From NCBI GenBank assembly GCA_050011095.1, contig JBEKJU010000210.1:1-6561 (forward strand): a stretch of 6,561 nucleotides of DNA, given 5' to 3'. A program made the position numbers and the translations under genes. This document shows positions 1 to 6,554 of this stretch, one piece after another. Each line of letters begins with the position of its first letter. Within the stretch, counting starts at the first letter, position 1. The notes beneath the pieces are model-generated. The model saw only the letters and a program-made list of their open reading frames with translations, was not told the DNA's origin and ran no database searches. This DNA is from JBEKJU01 sp050011095. GTDB lineage: Bacteria > Desulfobacterota > Syntrophorhabdia > Syntrophorhabdales > WCHB1-27.

Positions 1-543
1 GAGCGCCGGCGTCGACGCCACCAGCACCTCATATCCCTGGCGCTTCAACCTCTCGATAACGACCGTGCCATCGCGCAGCACCACCTTCTGGGCCAGATTG
101 ATGCCCGGAATATGTAACATCTCCGAGATAAGCAAGCCCGTTTGTCCAAAATCCCAGTCGGCCGCCTGTCTTCCCGTGAGGATAAGATCGAACTCCCCCA
201 ACTTTTTGATCGCGGCGCACAAAACATGTGCGGTGGAAGCACTGGTAAGATCCTTGAAGAGAGGGTCTTCCAGAAGGATCAGCTCGTCCGCTCCCACGCT
301 CAACGCCTTCTTCAGCACGGGAGTCAATGCCTTTTCAGACATGTTCACCGCAATTACCTTCCCTCCCCAATGCTCCTTCAAGCTCACGGCGACCTCAAGG
401 GCATTTTCATCATAAGGGTTGATCACCGGCGGGATGCCTATGGGTACGACCTTCTTTTCTTCACACCGAACCTCGTATGCCGAGCGCGGGCCTTCCGGAT
501 CGGGGATGCACTTTATACATACAATGATAGTCGGTGCTTTCAT
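1..543 (-). CDS. etfB: Electron transfer flavoprotein subunit beta, partial (C-terminus beyond window)
   Basis: This is the beta subunit of the electron transfer flavoprotein, a cytoplasmic FAD heterodimer with EtfA that passes electrons between dehydrogenases and other carriers. I translated the minus strand directly: 181 residues from the ATG at 543 with no stop before the window edge. The family is usually about 250-265 residues, so roughly the last 75 are missing. Family features seen are the N-terminal strand IIVCIKCIPDP (residues 6-16), INPYDENALEVAV (41-53), GADELILLEDP (84-94) and the nucleotide-site region LTGRQAADWDFGQTG (122-136). At that last site the sequence reads DWDFGQTG, where known bifurcating EtfB proteins carry DGDTAQVGP. 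The start overlaps the etfA stop as ATGA and is preceded by GGAGGA inside etfA, which implies translational coupling. Confidence 0.93.
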   Translation of the reverse strand, partial: MKAPTIIVCIKCIPDPEGPRSAYEVRCEEKKVVPIGIPPVINPYDENALEVAVSLKEHWGGKVIAVNMSEKALTPVLKKALSVGADELILLEDPLFKDLTSASTAHVLCAAIKKLGEFDLILTGRQAADWDFGQTGLLISEMLHIPGINLAQKVVLRDGTVVIERLKRQGYEVLVASTPAL

Positions 544-1538
544 GAGAGTTCCTCCAGCTTGTTGATGAGTCCCGGCAGCACATCTTCATATGACGCCACG
601 ACGCCATAGTCAGCGGCCTCAAAAATAGGCGCATCCGGGTCTTTATTAATGGCAACAACCTTCTTGGAGGCTACTATGCCACTCACGTGTTGAGCAGCAC
701 CCGATATTGCCACCGCAACGTAGAGCTGAGGGCTCACCTTTTCTCCTGTCTGCCCCACCTGCCGCGATCGGGGTAATATCCCCGCATCGACGAGAGGCCT
801 GCTTGACCCCAATTCAACATGGTCGAAATATTGCCCAAAGGCCTTCACAATACCATCAAGTTCCAAGACTGCTTCCGCAGATTTAACGCCCCTGCCCGCC
901 GAAACGATGGCGTCCGCTTTATCCAGACTCACGCTTTCCCCCGGCACCAAGTCGACCGATTCCGTCCGCGTGGTGAATAACTCAGGCTTGCAGTCAAAGG
1001 AAACAATGTGACCTTTGCTTTCAGTTTTTTTCAGGGCGTGCCACACCTTTGCCCTCAGTGTCACCATCTGCGGTTTCGATTCTATCGCCATCACCACCAC
1101 CGCATTGCCGCCGTATATGGGCTTTGTACAAAGCAGTTTCCCTTTTCCTTCGTCCCTCTCAAGGTGAACGCAGTCCGTAGTCAGATCGCTTCCTGTCCTG
1201 AATGCCAGTTTTGGCGCCAACTCAAGGTTGTCGTAGTTATGCCCCATGATGACCGTGGTCGGCTCAGCGACCTCACATAAGCTCGCCAAAGCGGATGCCC
1301 ACACATCCGCCTCAAAATTCGCCAAAAGCGGATTATCAAGCATAATAACTTCGTCCGCGTAGTAGGATAGCTCTTCGGACAACTCATGGATATCCCGGCC
1401 GATCACGCAAGCGCTCAATATTTCTCCGCTTTTATGGGATAGCTCCCTCCCCGCCCTCAGCAACTCAAAGCTGACAGGCGCGCTGCGCTCCATCTCCTTC
1501 TCTATGAGCACAATTATTCTATTTTGCTTGTTCAGCAT
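540..1538 (-). CDS. etfA: Electron transfer flavoprotein subunit alpha
   Basis: This is the alpha subunit of ETF and carries the C-terminal FAD domain. It is 332 residues, a normal length. The N-terminal ETF domain (about 7-185) shows SDLTTDCVHLE (117-126) and TKPIYGGNAVVVMAIESKPQ (138-157). The FAD domain shows AGRG (214-217), GSSRPLVDAG (244-253), SRQVGQTG (258-265), SGAAQH (279-284), INKDPDAPIF (297-306) and ADYGVV (309-314), all standard alpha-subunit FAD contacts. The ATG at 1538 is preceded by AGAGGA with 8 bases of spacing. The in-frame stretch back to a TAA at 1583-1581 holds no ATG, GTG or TTG. The gene sits before etfB, the reverse of the common etfB-etfA order. It follows the 532-residue flavoprotein after a 151-base gap that holds a stem-loop. 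Its partner dehydrogenase is most likely encoded by the upstream genes, by context. Confidence 0.96.
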   Translation of the reverse strand: MLNKQNRIIVLIEKEMERSAPVSFELLRAGRELSHKSGEILSACVIGRDIHELSEELSYYADEVIMLDNPLLANFEADVWASALASLCEVAEPTTVIMGHNYDNLELAPKLAFRTGSDLTTDCVHLERDEGKGKLLCTKPIYGGNAVVVMAIESKPQMVTLRAKVWHALKKTESKGHIVSFDCKPELFTTRTESVDLVPGESVSLDKADAIVSAGRGVKSAEAVLELDGIVKAFGQYFDHVELGSSRPLVDAGILPRSRQVGQTGEKVSPQLYVAVAISGAAQHVSGIVASKKVVAINKDPDAPIFEAADYGVVASYEDVLPGLINKLEELS

Positions 1539-1565
1539 TGCTTTAATCCTCTGTCTTACCCCGTG

Positions 1566-1627
1566 AGACCACGGAGCAGATTACGAGGCCCCCTGCGACG
1601 GGCGCCCTTCCCTCTGCTCCTTGGTCT
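1566..1627 (-). promoter_or_regulatory. Intercistronic stem-loop before etfA
   Basis: The arms 1566-1580 (AGACCACGGAGCAGA) and 1613-1627 (TCTGCTCCTTGGTCT) pair at 14 of 15 positions around a 32-base GC-rich loop. The 3' arm of the RNA overlaps an alternative short hairpin, CCGTG-GTCT-CACGG in the minus-strand RNA (1574-1561), so the two folds exclude each other. Neither is followed by a U-run, so an intrinsic terminator is unlikely. The position inside the one long gap of the operon, 28-90 bases before etfA, fits an RNA processing, stability or translation-control element. Function is inferred only. Confidence 0.45.
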
Positions 1628-1655
1628 TCCAGGATGTTCTTGGTTCGATCTCCAT
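1581..1655 (-). other. 24-codon small ORF in the etfA leader, doubtful
   Basis: An ATG at 1655 opens 24 codons (MEIEPRTSWKTKEQREGRPS...) closed by TAA at 1583-1581, directly before the 3' arm of the etfA-leader stem. It is in frame with etfA but separated from it by that stop. No Shine-Dalgarno sequence precedes it, and the peptide is not recognisable. It is recorded only because a translating ribosome would cover the 5' arm of the stem and favour the short alternative hairpin. Confidence 0.12.
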
Positions 1656-1689
1656 AGACGGCTGTCGCCCAATCTTCACACCCCGGGAT

Positions 1690-3288
1690 TTACGGGAATA
1701 CCGGCGGCACGTATGCCGACCAGTCGCATATCGTATTGGGGTCGAGCATCGCCTTTATCTTGGCCATCCACAAGTGGTAATTGTCATATTTTGGGCCCCA
1801 GTTCTGAACCAAATGGGTCACCGGTTCAATCGAAAGCCCTCCCCCGAGGCAGGGAACTCCATACGGCGCAAACTCCCCGTTCTGGTCGAGGCACTTCCCC
1901 ATGAACTCTCTGGTGCCCTCGACCGATTTTTGATCGCAGGGGTCATAGACAAAGACGTGCTCGAGATGGCCGCCGGTGGAATAGTTCTCAAAGGGAGGTG
2001 GAAAAGGAAAGCCTCCCGGCGCCATGATGGGGCCGCCCTCCCCCGCGTACTTTGCAAAGAGCTCCGCACCCATTTTACATACAGTCTTTATCGCATCTAT
2101 CGTACCATCGACGTTGGGGACGATATGGAAATCACCGGCCCACCGGAAGCACTCCCTGACTGTTCCAAAGCTCCAAGTCTGGCTACCGAGTCTCCAGTTC
2201 AAGTCCTCCGGCTCGTTCATCTCCTCCCGGTGTTCCCCCCCCAACTTCTCGTTGACCGCAAAGAGCACCTTTTCCCTATACTCGAATTCTCTCTTCGTGT
2301 CTGCGCCCATAGTCACGTAAATGGAGCGTGTGAGCATATCCATCTTTTCCGGACATGTCTGCATGGTCTGCATGACCCAAGCCATAAATTCATCGTTTCC
2401 TTCATGAAGATGTGCACCATGGACCATATCTACGGCGTAGCAGACCTCCGACTGGCCGAAGGCGCGCATGGCATCCAGCACGTGATCCATATCACGCATG
2501 GTAAAAACATATGCCTTATATAACTCAAACTGCTCCGGTAGGACCTTATTTGCCGCCGGTGAACCCTGCAGCTCCCATTCGGAAGGACCATACCAGGGAT
2601 AGAGTTTTACGGCCGCCTTTGTGATCACCCCGTGCCCCCCGTTTGCACCCGAGTGACCTCTCAGTATCCCCCGAAGGCTGAAACCGGGTCCGTCAGCGGA
2701 ATACCACCCGCTTCCCGCTTCCCCGGTGCCCAATGTCAGCAACTCTCCGGTGGGAAGGATCCATTCACAGCCCAGCACATTGCGACCAAGACCGCCGGTA
2801 GAGCACTGAGTAAACCCTGATCCGAAATGGGCGCAGGAAGAAGCAATCACCCCCGAACTGGGCCCACCTGAGATGGGGGATACAAAAAGACCGTGTTTTG
2901 CCAGCTCCAGATTGAGTCTATGTATCGAAACGAATGGCTCAACCAGCGCCCTCATGTTCTTCACGTCAATATCGAGGATTTTGTCCATCCGTCTCAGATC
3001 GAGGCTGATGGAATTCTCTGTGGTGAAGGCCGTTCCAACGACCTCAAATCCCGAGGAAAAGGCTTTAAAGGTGACCTTGTGCCTGTTACACACCCTTATA
3101 ATTGCCTGAATTTCTTCCGTGCTTGCCGGTAGAAGCACTGCACCCGGCCGCAACGACCATTTTTCGTCAAAGAGGAGCTTGTTTCCCCATACCTGATTGT
3201 AGGTGTCCCGGATAGCCGGGTCTTCGTTTATATATTCCGGACCCACCACATCTTCCAGGGCCTGATATGCATCCCTCGTTAAGTCCAT
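1690..3288 (-). CDS. FAD-linked oxidoreductase, GlcD/FAD_binding_4 type, divergent paralogue
   Basis: This is a flavoprotein dehydrogenase of the vanillyl-alcohol-oxidase/GlcD superfamily with unknown substrate. It has 532 residues, at the long end for the family (about 450-530). The FAD-binding half runs from about 45 to 235: RPGAVLLPASTEEIQAII (47-64), a pyrophosphate-loop region KAFSSGFEVVGT (75-86), SISLDLRRMDKIL (93-105), GLGRNVLGCEWILPTGELL (166-184) and LRGILRGHSGANGGHGVIT (205-223), which replaces the usual GSEGTLGIIT. The rest is a substrate/cap domain ending in LDPNTICDWSAYVPP (515-529), the position of the family's FDPxxxLNPGK tail. There are 12 scattered cysteines and no CxxC cluster motif, so it should not bind Fe-S by itself. 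No signal peptide is seen. The ATG at 3288 has AGGAGGT four bases upstream. It lies 32 bases after the CCG protein gene. The family call is firm; glycolate, lactate and aromatic side chains are all possible substrates. Confidence 0.88.
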   Translation of the reverse strand: MDLTRDAYQALEDVVGPEYINEDPAIRDTYNQVWGNKLLFDEKWSLRPGAVLLPASTEEIQAIIRVCNRHKVTFKAFSSGFEVVGTAFTTENSISLDLRRMDKILDIDVKNMRALVEPFVSIHRLNLELAKHGLFVSPISGGPSSGVIASSCAHFGSGFTQCSTGGLGRNVLGCEWILPTGELLTLGTGEAGSGWYSADGPGFSLRGILRGHSGANGGHGVITKAAVKLYPWYGPSEWELQGSPAANKVLPEQFELYKAYVFTMRDMDHVLDAMRAFGQSEVCYAVDMVHGAHLHEGNDEFMAWVMQTMQTCPEKMDMLTRSIYVTMGADTKREFEYREKVLFAVNEKLGGEHREEMNEPEDLNWRLGSQTWSFGTVRECFRWAGDFHIVPNVDGTIDAIKTVCKMGAELFAKYAGEGGPIMAPGGFPFPPPFENYSTGGHLEHVFVYDPCDQKSVEGTREFMGKCLDQNGEFAPYGVPCLGGGLSIEPVTHLVQNWGPKYDNYHLWMAKIKAMLDPNTICDWSAYVPPVFP

Positions 3289-3320
3289 GAGAACCTCCTG
3301 GGTTTTCGGTATTTTTGTTC

Positions 3321-4595
3321 CTACATTGCCTGTTGCACGAGATCTATAATGTCATAGACCTCAATTTTGTCGCCCGTTTCCGCTGCGGTATCCGTGAAAT
3401 TACTCGTGCACCAGGGACAGGCGCTCACGATGGCCTTCGCGCCGACCGCCTTTGCTTCTTTCAGACGCTCTGCGCCGGTCCAGGTAGCAAAGTCAGGATA
3501 GGCGTCCTTCACCCCGCCTCCCGCACCGCAACACCAGGCAGATTCTCTGGTACGATACATCTCTACCAGCCTCAGGCCGGGGATGCTCTTCAGTACCTCT
3601 CTCGGGACATCATAAACGCCGTTCGCGCCGCGTCTGAATTTCTTGGGTGGGTCATGAATTACCATCTGATTCATAGCTTTCACTTCCTGGCCTTTCCAGT
3701 GTATCCATGGCTCTCCCAGCCTGCCCAGATGGCAGGGATCGTGGTACGTAACCGTAAGGGGGACCCTTTTGGTGAGAGACATCTTTCCTTCCTGAAGCAG
3801 GCGATGGATGTACTCCGTGATGTGGAGTACCTCTACATTGAGTTTCAGCCCTACCTTGTCATAGAGCACCTTGAAGCAATGGTAACAGTCGGAGCAGGGG
3901 GTGACGAGTGTCTTTACGCCTGCCGCCTTAAAGACCTCTCCATTGTGCTCCGCGAACTTGGTGAGCTCTCCCGCGTATCCCATCTCATAGACCCGTCCTC
4001 CGCAGCAGACCTCATCCTTTCCCATAACGCCGACGTCGACGCCGGCGTTTAGAAGCAGGTTAAGTCCGTTCCGGACCGTAGGACGCAACTTCTCGTCGAA
4101 GGAATACCGGCAGCCAGCGTGGAACACAACCTCTGCCTTCTCCTTGGTCAGGTCCTTCACGCCAATACCATCGGTCCATTTTCCCCTATCGGCTTTCAGA
4201 CGCTGCATCATATTGTCTTCTTTCTTGAGACCATCCACCACTATCGTATGGGCCGGGTCTCCCTGACCGTCCTGTACCAGTCTGATTCTCAGTTCCTGCA
4301 TGTGCTGCAACGGCTCTATCTCCTGCACCGCCTTGCACGAAATATCGCAGTTGCCATCCATCTGGCACTTCCACACCGCATCCAGGAAGCCGTCTGTGTA
4401 GTCGAGTCTTCCTTTCTGGAACGCCAGGGACATGTTCCACTTTCCACCGGCAGCGTAGGCGTGGTACAGGTACCTCCCTACGGACGGGCAACCCAGCATA
4501 TAATCGGGATGCCGCATGCTTTCCCACGGTATCGATTTACAATAGGAGCACCGCGTGCATCTCCGCGCATCATGTTCAAAAGCTTCTATCGGCAT
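3321..4595 (-). CDS. (Fe-S)-binding protein with N-terminal ferredoxin-like domain and two CCG domains (HdrD/GlcF-like)
   Basis: This is a 424-residue soluble electron-transfer subunit of the HdrD/GlcF type, expected to connect flavoproteins to other carriers. The N-terminal domain has C13-x2-C16-x2-C19 with C36-P, then C77-x5-C83-x3-C87. The second motif would normally read CxxCxxCxxxC, but its second cysteine position is Asp80 (GAT codon). CCG domain 1 has C162, C197-C198-G, C234-x2-C237 plus an extra C240. CCG domain 2 has C288, C355-C356-G and C393-x2-C396. Both CCG sets are complete, so each could hold a noncubane [4Fe-4S] cluster as in HdrB/HdrD. No transmembrane helix is visible, so it is not a membrane-anchored HdrE/DsrK-type fusion. 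The ATG at 4595 has AGGAGGG six bases upstream. The gene sits between two flavoprotein genes, which supports a shared complex (inference). Confidence 0.92.
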   Translation of the reverse strand: MPIEAFEHDARRCTRCSYCKSIPWESMRHPDYMLGCPSVGRYLYHAYAAGGKWNMSLAFQKGRLDYTDGFLDAVWKCQMDGNCDISCKAVQEIEPLQHMQELRIRLVQDGQGDPAHTIVVDGLKKEDNMMQRLKADRGKWTDGIGVKDLTKEKAEVVFHAGCRYSFDEKLRPTVRNGLNLLLNAGVDVGVMGKDEVCCGGRVYEMGYAGELTKFAEHNGEVFKAAGVKTLVTPCSDCYHCFKVLYDKVGLKLNVEVLHITEYIHRLLQEGKMSLTKRVPLTVTYHDPCHLGRLGEPWIHWKGQEVKAMNQMVIHDPPKKFRRGANGVYDVPREVLKSIPGLRLVEMYRTRESAWCCGAGGGVKDAYPDFATWTGAERLKEAKAVGAKAIVSACPWCTSNFTDTAAETGDKIEVYDIIDLVQQAM

Positions 4596-4622
4596 GGTTT
4601 TCCCTCCTGGTTTTTCTTATTC

Positions 4623-6089
4623 CTAAAAGCATAATTTTCCCGGGTTGAGAACATTTTTCGGGTCAAATATGTTCTTTACCTTTCTCTGGATAATAGCTGT
4701 CTCGCTGGCGCCCGCATAGGCAATCTTCGCCCAGGGTCCGTAGGGTCTTGAAAAGAACGCCCCCATTTTGGCCATCTCCGCTGCTCCCTCTGTGGCAAGC
4801 CATTTAGCCCGCTCCATCTCAGCCCCATTCGCCGTATCGTAATAGAAGTCGAATTCGCAGTGGCAACTTGTGCCCTGCACAATCGGTTGTATGTAGACGC
4901 CCATGTCGGATGGCGGGAAGCGGCGGGAGACAGCCAGGGCCGACATTTTCTCCGCATAGTCAGGAGTTTTATCGAGGGTGGTCAGGAAGAAAAGGTCACG
5001 GAAAGCGCCCTTCTGTCTGAGTTTCCAGTAAGGCTCGGCTGATGGCCGGGAAAGAAGCGTAGAGATGTCTTCACCGGTTGCCCACGAGACCGACTTCATC
5101 GGCTTCAGTCCGCCGGAATGGGCAAGTATGTCCCTGAAATCAGCCTCCTGGTATGCCGTTTTCTCCTCCGGCAGGAGCCCGTACCCCTCGAAACTCGCTA
5201 CGAGAACCCACGGCGGCAACGCTTCCCGCAAGGCATTGATCTCGTCACGATCCTGGGCGAGCAAGCATGCAAGGTTCAGATCATTCACAATAAACAGATG
5301 ATCCCCGAACCTTCTTCTCAACATGGTGTAACTTGCATCGATCAGAGGCTCCAGGGTGTCAGAGGGGACCAGAAAGGTTCGGCTCAACACGGACACGGGC
5401 CGAATCTTCAGGCTTGCCCAGGTAATGATGCCTATCGAGCCTTGGGCGCCCGTTACCAATCTGCTTTCGTCGAACTGGCCGAGACCGAAGGGGCTTATAT
5501 GGGCTTTCCCCTTCTTCCACTGTTCCTCGATCGTGTCCGGCCCTGCGGCTTCACCGCTCCTCAATATGTCTCCCGTTCCGAAAATAATTTCTCCACAGAG
5601 AAAGGGATCCAGAGAGTCCCAGTGGTGTGCGGGCATGGTAACAGGTTCCCTCTCCAGCATGCTCCCCAGCACCGATTTCGTACTCCTGGGGCATAGGGGC
5701 ATGTAAGCAGAAAAACCCGCTTTTTCCAACTCAGGCTGAAGCTCGGCGAAGGTCACGCCCGCCTCTACCCAGGCCACCCTGTTGTTCGGGTCGATCCTCA
5801 TTATCTTCTTCATTCTTGTGAGATCGACTATCACCGCCCCTCCCATGCCGGGAATTGTATCTTCACGCGTATGGGGAGCGCCTGAGCTCACGGCGACGAG
5901 AGGAGTAAGCGTTTCGTTCGCCCACTTCACTATCTGTTGTACCTCCTGGGTATTGACCGGCTTCACCACCAGTTGAGGCCTGATACGGGGGTGGCAATTT
6001 GCATCCCCCGAGTACTGGTCGAGCACGTCCGGACTATCGAAGACGTTCTCTTTGCCCGCTATCTCCTTCAACCTATCCTTCGCTGCCAT
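4623..6089 (-). CDS. FAD-linked oxidoreductase, GlcD/FAD_binding_4 type, first gene of the operon
   Basis: This is a flavoprotein dehydrogenase of the VAO/GlcD superfamily, 488 residues, substrate unknown. The FAD domain (about 35-230) shows RPQLVVKPVNTQEVQQIV (37-54), VAVSSGAPHTREDTIPGMGG (65-84), AVIVDLTRMKKIMRIDP (85-101) and VTGAQGSIGIITWASLKIRP (212-231), the last a close match to the family's GSEGTLGIITEATLKLRP. In the C-terminal half, QGTSCHCEFDFYYD (405-418) is placed like the metal-ligating His region of the family, and SRPYGPW (447-453) precedes the typical tail IFDPKNVLNPGKLCF (474-488). No signal peptide or Fe-S motif is seen. The ATG at 6089 has GGAGGTG four bases upstream, and an in-frame TGA lies two codons before it, so the start is fixed. 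It is clearly a different paralogue from the 532-residue protein, closer to canonical GlcD. Confidence 0.92.
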   Translation of the reverse strand: MAAKDRLKEIAGKENVFDSPDVLDQYSGDANCHPRIRPQLVVKPVNTQEVQQIVKWANETLTPLVAVSSGAPHTREDTIPGMGGAVIVDLTRMKKIMRIDPNNRVAWVEAGVTFAELQPELEKAGFSAYMPLCPRSTKSVLGSMLEREPVTMPAHHWDSLDPFLCGEIIFGTGDILRSGEAAGPDTIEEQWKKGKAHISPFGLGQFDESRLVTGAQGSIGIITWASLKIRPVSVLSRTFLVPSDTLEPLIDASYTMLRRRFGDHLFIVNDLNLACLLAQDRDEINALREALPPWVLVASFEGYGLLPEEKTAYQEADFRDILAHSGGLKPMKSVSWATGEDISTLLSRPSAEPYWKLRQKGAFRDLFFLTTLDKTPDYAEKMSALAVSRRFPPSDMGVYIQPIVQGTSCHCEFDFYYDTANGAEMERAKWLATEGAAEMAKMGAFFSRPYGPWAKIAYAGASETAIIQRKVKNIFDPKNVLNPGKLCF

Positions 6090-6129
6090 CTTTCACCTCC
6101 ATAAATTGACACGCATAAATCAGAAGCAT
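6073..6129 (-). CDS. Candidate 18-residue upstream ORF (leader peptide)
   Basis: An ATG at 6129 has GGGGAGGT (6142-6135) five bases upstream, a ribosome binding site at least as good as that of any large gene here. It encodes MLLIYACQFMEVKDGSEG and ends at TAG (6075-6073), 17 bases past the start of the 488-residue gene and in another frame. The ribosome binding site of the main gene (GGAGGTG) lies inside this ORF, so its translation could open or block main-gene initiation. The peptide resembles no family I know. A bare second ribosome-loading site that makes no useful peptide is also possible. Confidence 0.35.
   Translation of the reverse strand: MLLIYACQFMEVKDGSEG
6091..6102 (-). promoter_or_regulatory. 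Ribosome binding site of the first flavoprotein gene
   Basis: The minus strand reads GGAGGTGAAAG immediately before the ATG at 6089, a near-perfect Shine-Dalgarno sequence at short spacing. With the in-frame TGA two codons upstream of the ATG, it fixes the start of the 488-residue protein. Confidence 0.8.
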
Positions 6130-6150
6130 AGTTGACCTCCCCTAAAATCG

Positions 6151-6206
6151 GCACAATCCGCACTTCTCTCCCGCTCTACCTCCTTTCTGGTGAGAATGGA
6201 TTGTGC
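6151..6206 (-). promoter_or_regulatory. Leader inverted repeat with a Shine-Dalgarno sequence in the loop
   Basis: GCACAATCC (6151-6159) and GGATTGTGC (6198-6206) are perfect 9-bp inverted arms. After a small internal loop, TTCTC (6164-6168) and GAGAA (6192-6196) can add five more pairs. In the minus-strand RNA the apical loop carries AAAGGAGGT (6186-6178), a full anti-16S match, yet no ATG follows at normal spacing. The nearest GTG is 14 bases away. There is no U-run after the stem, so it is not an intrinsic terminator. It could be a ribosome standby or stability element, or a regulator site in DNA. Confidence 0.4.
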
Positions 6207-6449
6207 ATGCCCTCGCTATTTCCCACTGTTCACCTGATATCGTTGCGGGTTCTCGTTAGATTTGAGGCAAGCGCATCAGGGCCTAAGTGAGCAGACGCGG
6301 CTTGCCAAAGTGAGTGTGACAGGAATTACTACGTAGAGACGATGACATGCGTTACCCCCCTTGTCCAAGCCTTCAGCGTCATGCACAAATACAGCGATAC
6401 TGCGCTAACGCTTTCCCCTTTTTCAGGCCTTCGACGCTTTCTCATATAT

Positions 6450-6466
6450 AGCAAGTACTGTACCAA
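6450..6466 (-). promoter_or_regulatory. Candidate sigma-54 promoter
   Basis: The minus strand reads TTGGTACAGTACTTGCT. It has the GG (6464-6463) and GC (6452-6451) dinucleotides exactly ten bases apart and the flanking TTGG and TTGCT that define -24/-12 elements (consensus TGGCAC-N5-TTGC; one mismatch, T for C, in the first block). The predicted transcription start is near 6439, giving a leader of about 350 bases before the first gene. An alternative reading is an extended -10 sigma-70 element (TGCTATATA), which lacks a good -35. It is the best promoter-like site I found on this strand. Confidence 0.5.
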
Positions 6467-6536
6467 TGAGGGTGCAGTGTCATCATTAGATATTTCAAGG
6501 TATTTCAGGAAACATCAGGTGAAACGTTTACCATTC

Positions 6537-6554
6537 TGAAAAAAATTGTTTTCA
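6537..6554. promoter_or_regulatory. 18-bp near-palindrome, possible regulator binding site
   Basis: The sequence TGAAAAAAATTGTTTTCA matches its own reverse complement at 16 of 18 positions, with perfect six-base arms TGAAAA/TTTTCA. It lies about 70-90 bases upstream of the candidate sigma-54 element, the usual distance for an enhancer-binding-protein site. Further TTTCA/TGAAA copies occur at 6493-6497, 6503-6507 and 6520-6524. A-tract bending DNA could produce such a pattern by chance, so binding is inference. Confidence 0.35.

Noticed and set aside
1621..2523. 300-codon plus-strand ORF
   Set aside because: It lies mostly antisense to the 532-residue flavoprotein, whose family motifs are clear. 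Its translation shows no domain pattern and looks like a codon-bias shadow.
4..4047. 14-bp inverted match between 4-17 and 4034-4047 (CGCCGGCGTCGACG)
   Set aside because: Both copies are within coding sequence of unrelated proteins and are low-complexity GC-rich codons. Chance is a sufficient explanation.
3315..4052. 245-codon plus-strand ORF
   Set aside because: It is antisense to the CCG protein with its intact cysteine motifs, has no ribosome binding site and has no recognisable features.
6106..6134. Plus-strand TTGACA with 17-base spacing to TAGTTG
   Set aside because: The -10 match is poor and no gene follows on the plus strand.
6229..6523. TTCACCTGAT at 6229-6238 and its reverse complement at 6514-6523
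   Set aside because: A 10-bp match about 285 bases apart is close to what chance allows, and there is no nearby partner structure.
6342..6539. 65-codon plus-strand ORF in the upstream region
   Set aside because: It has no good Shine-Dalgarno sequence, no recognisable protein features, and it runs antisense across the promoter-like site.
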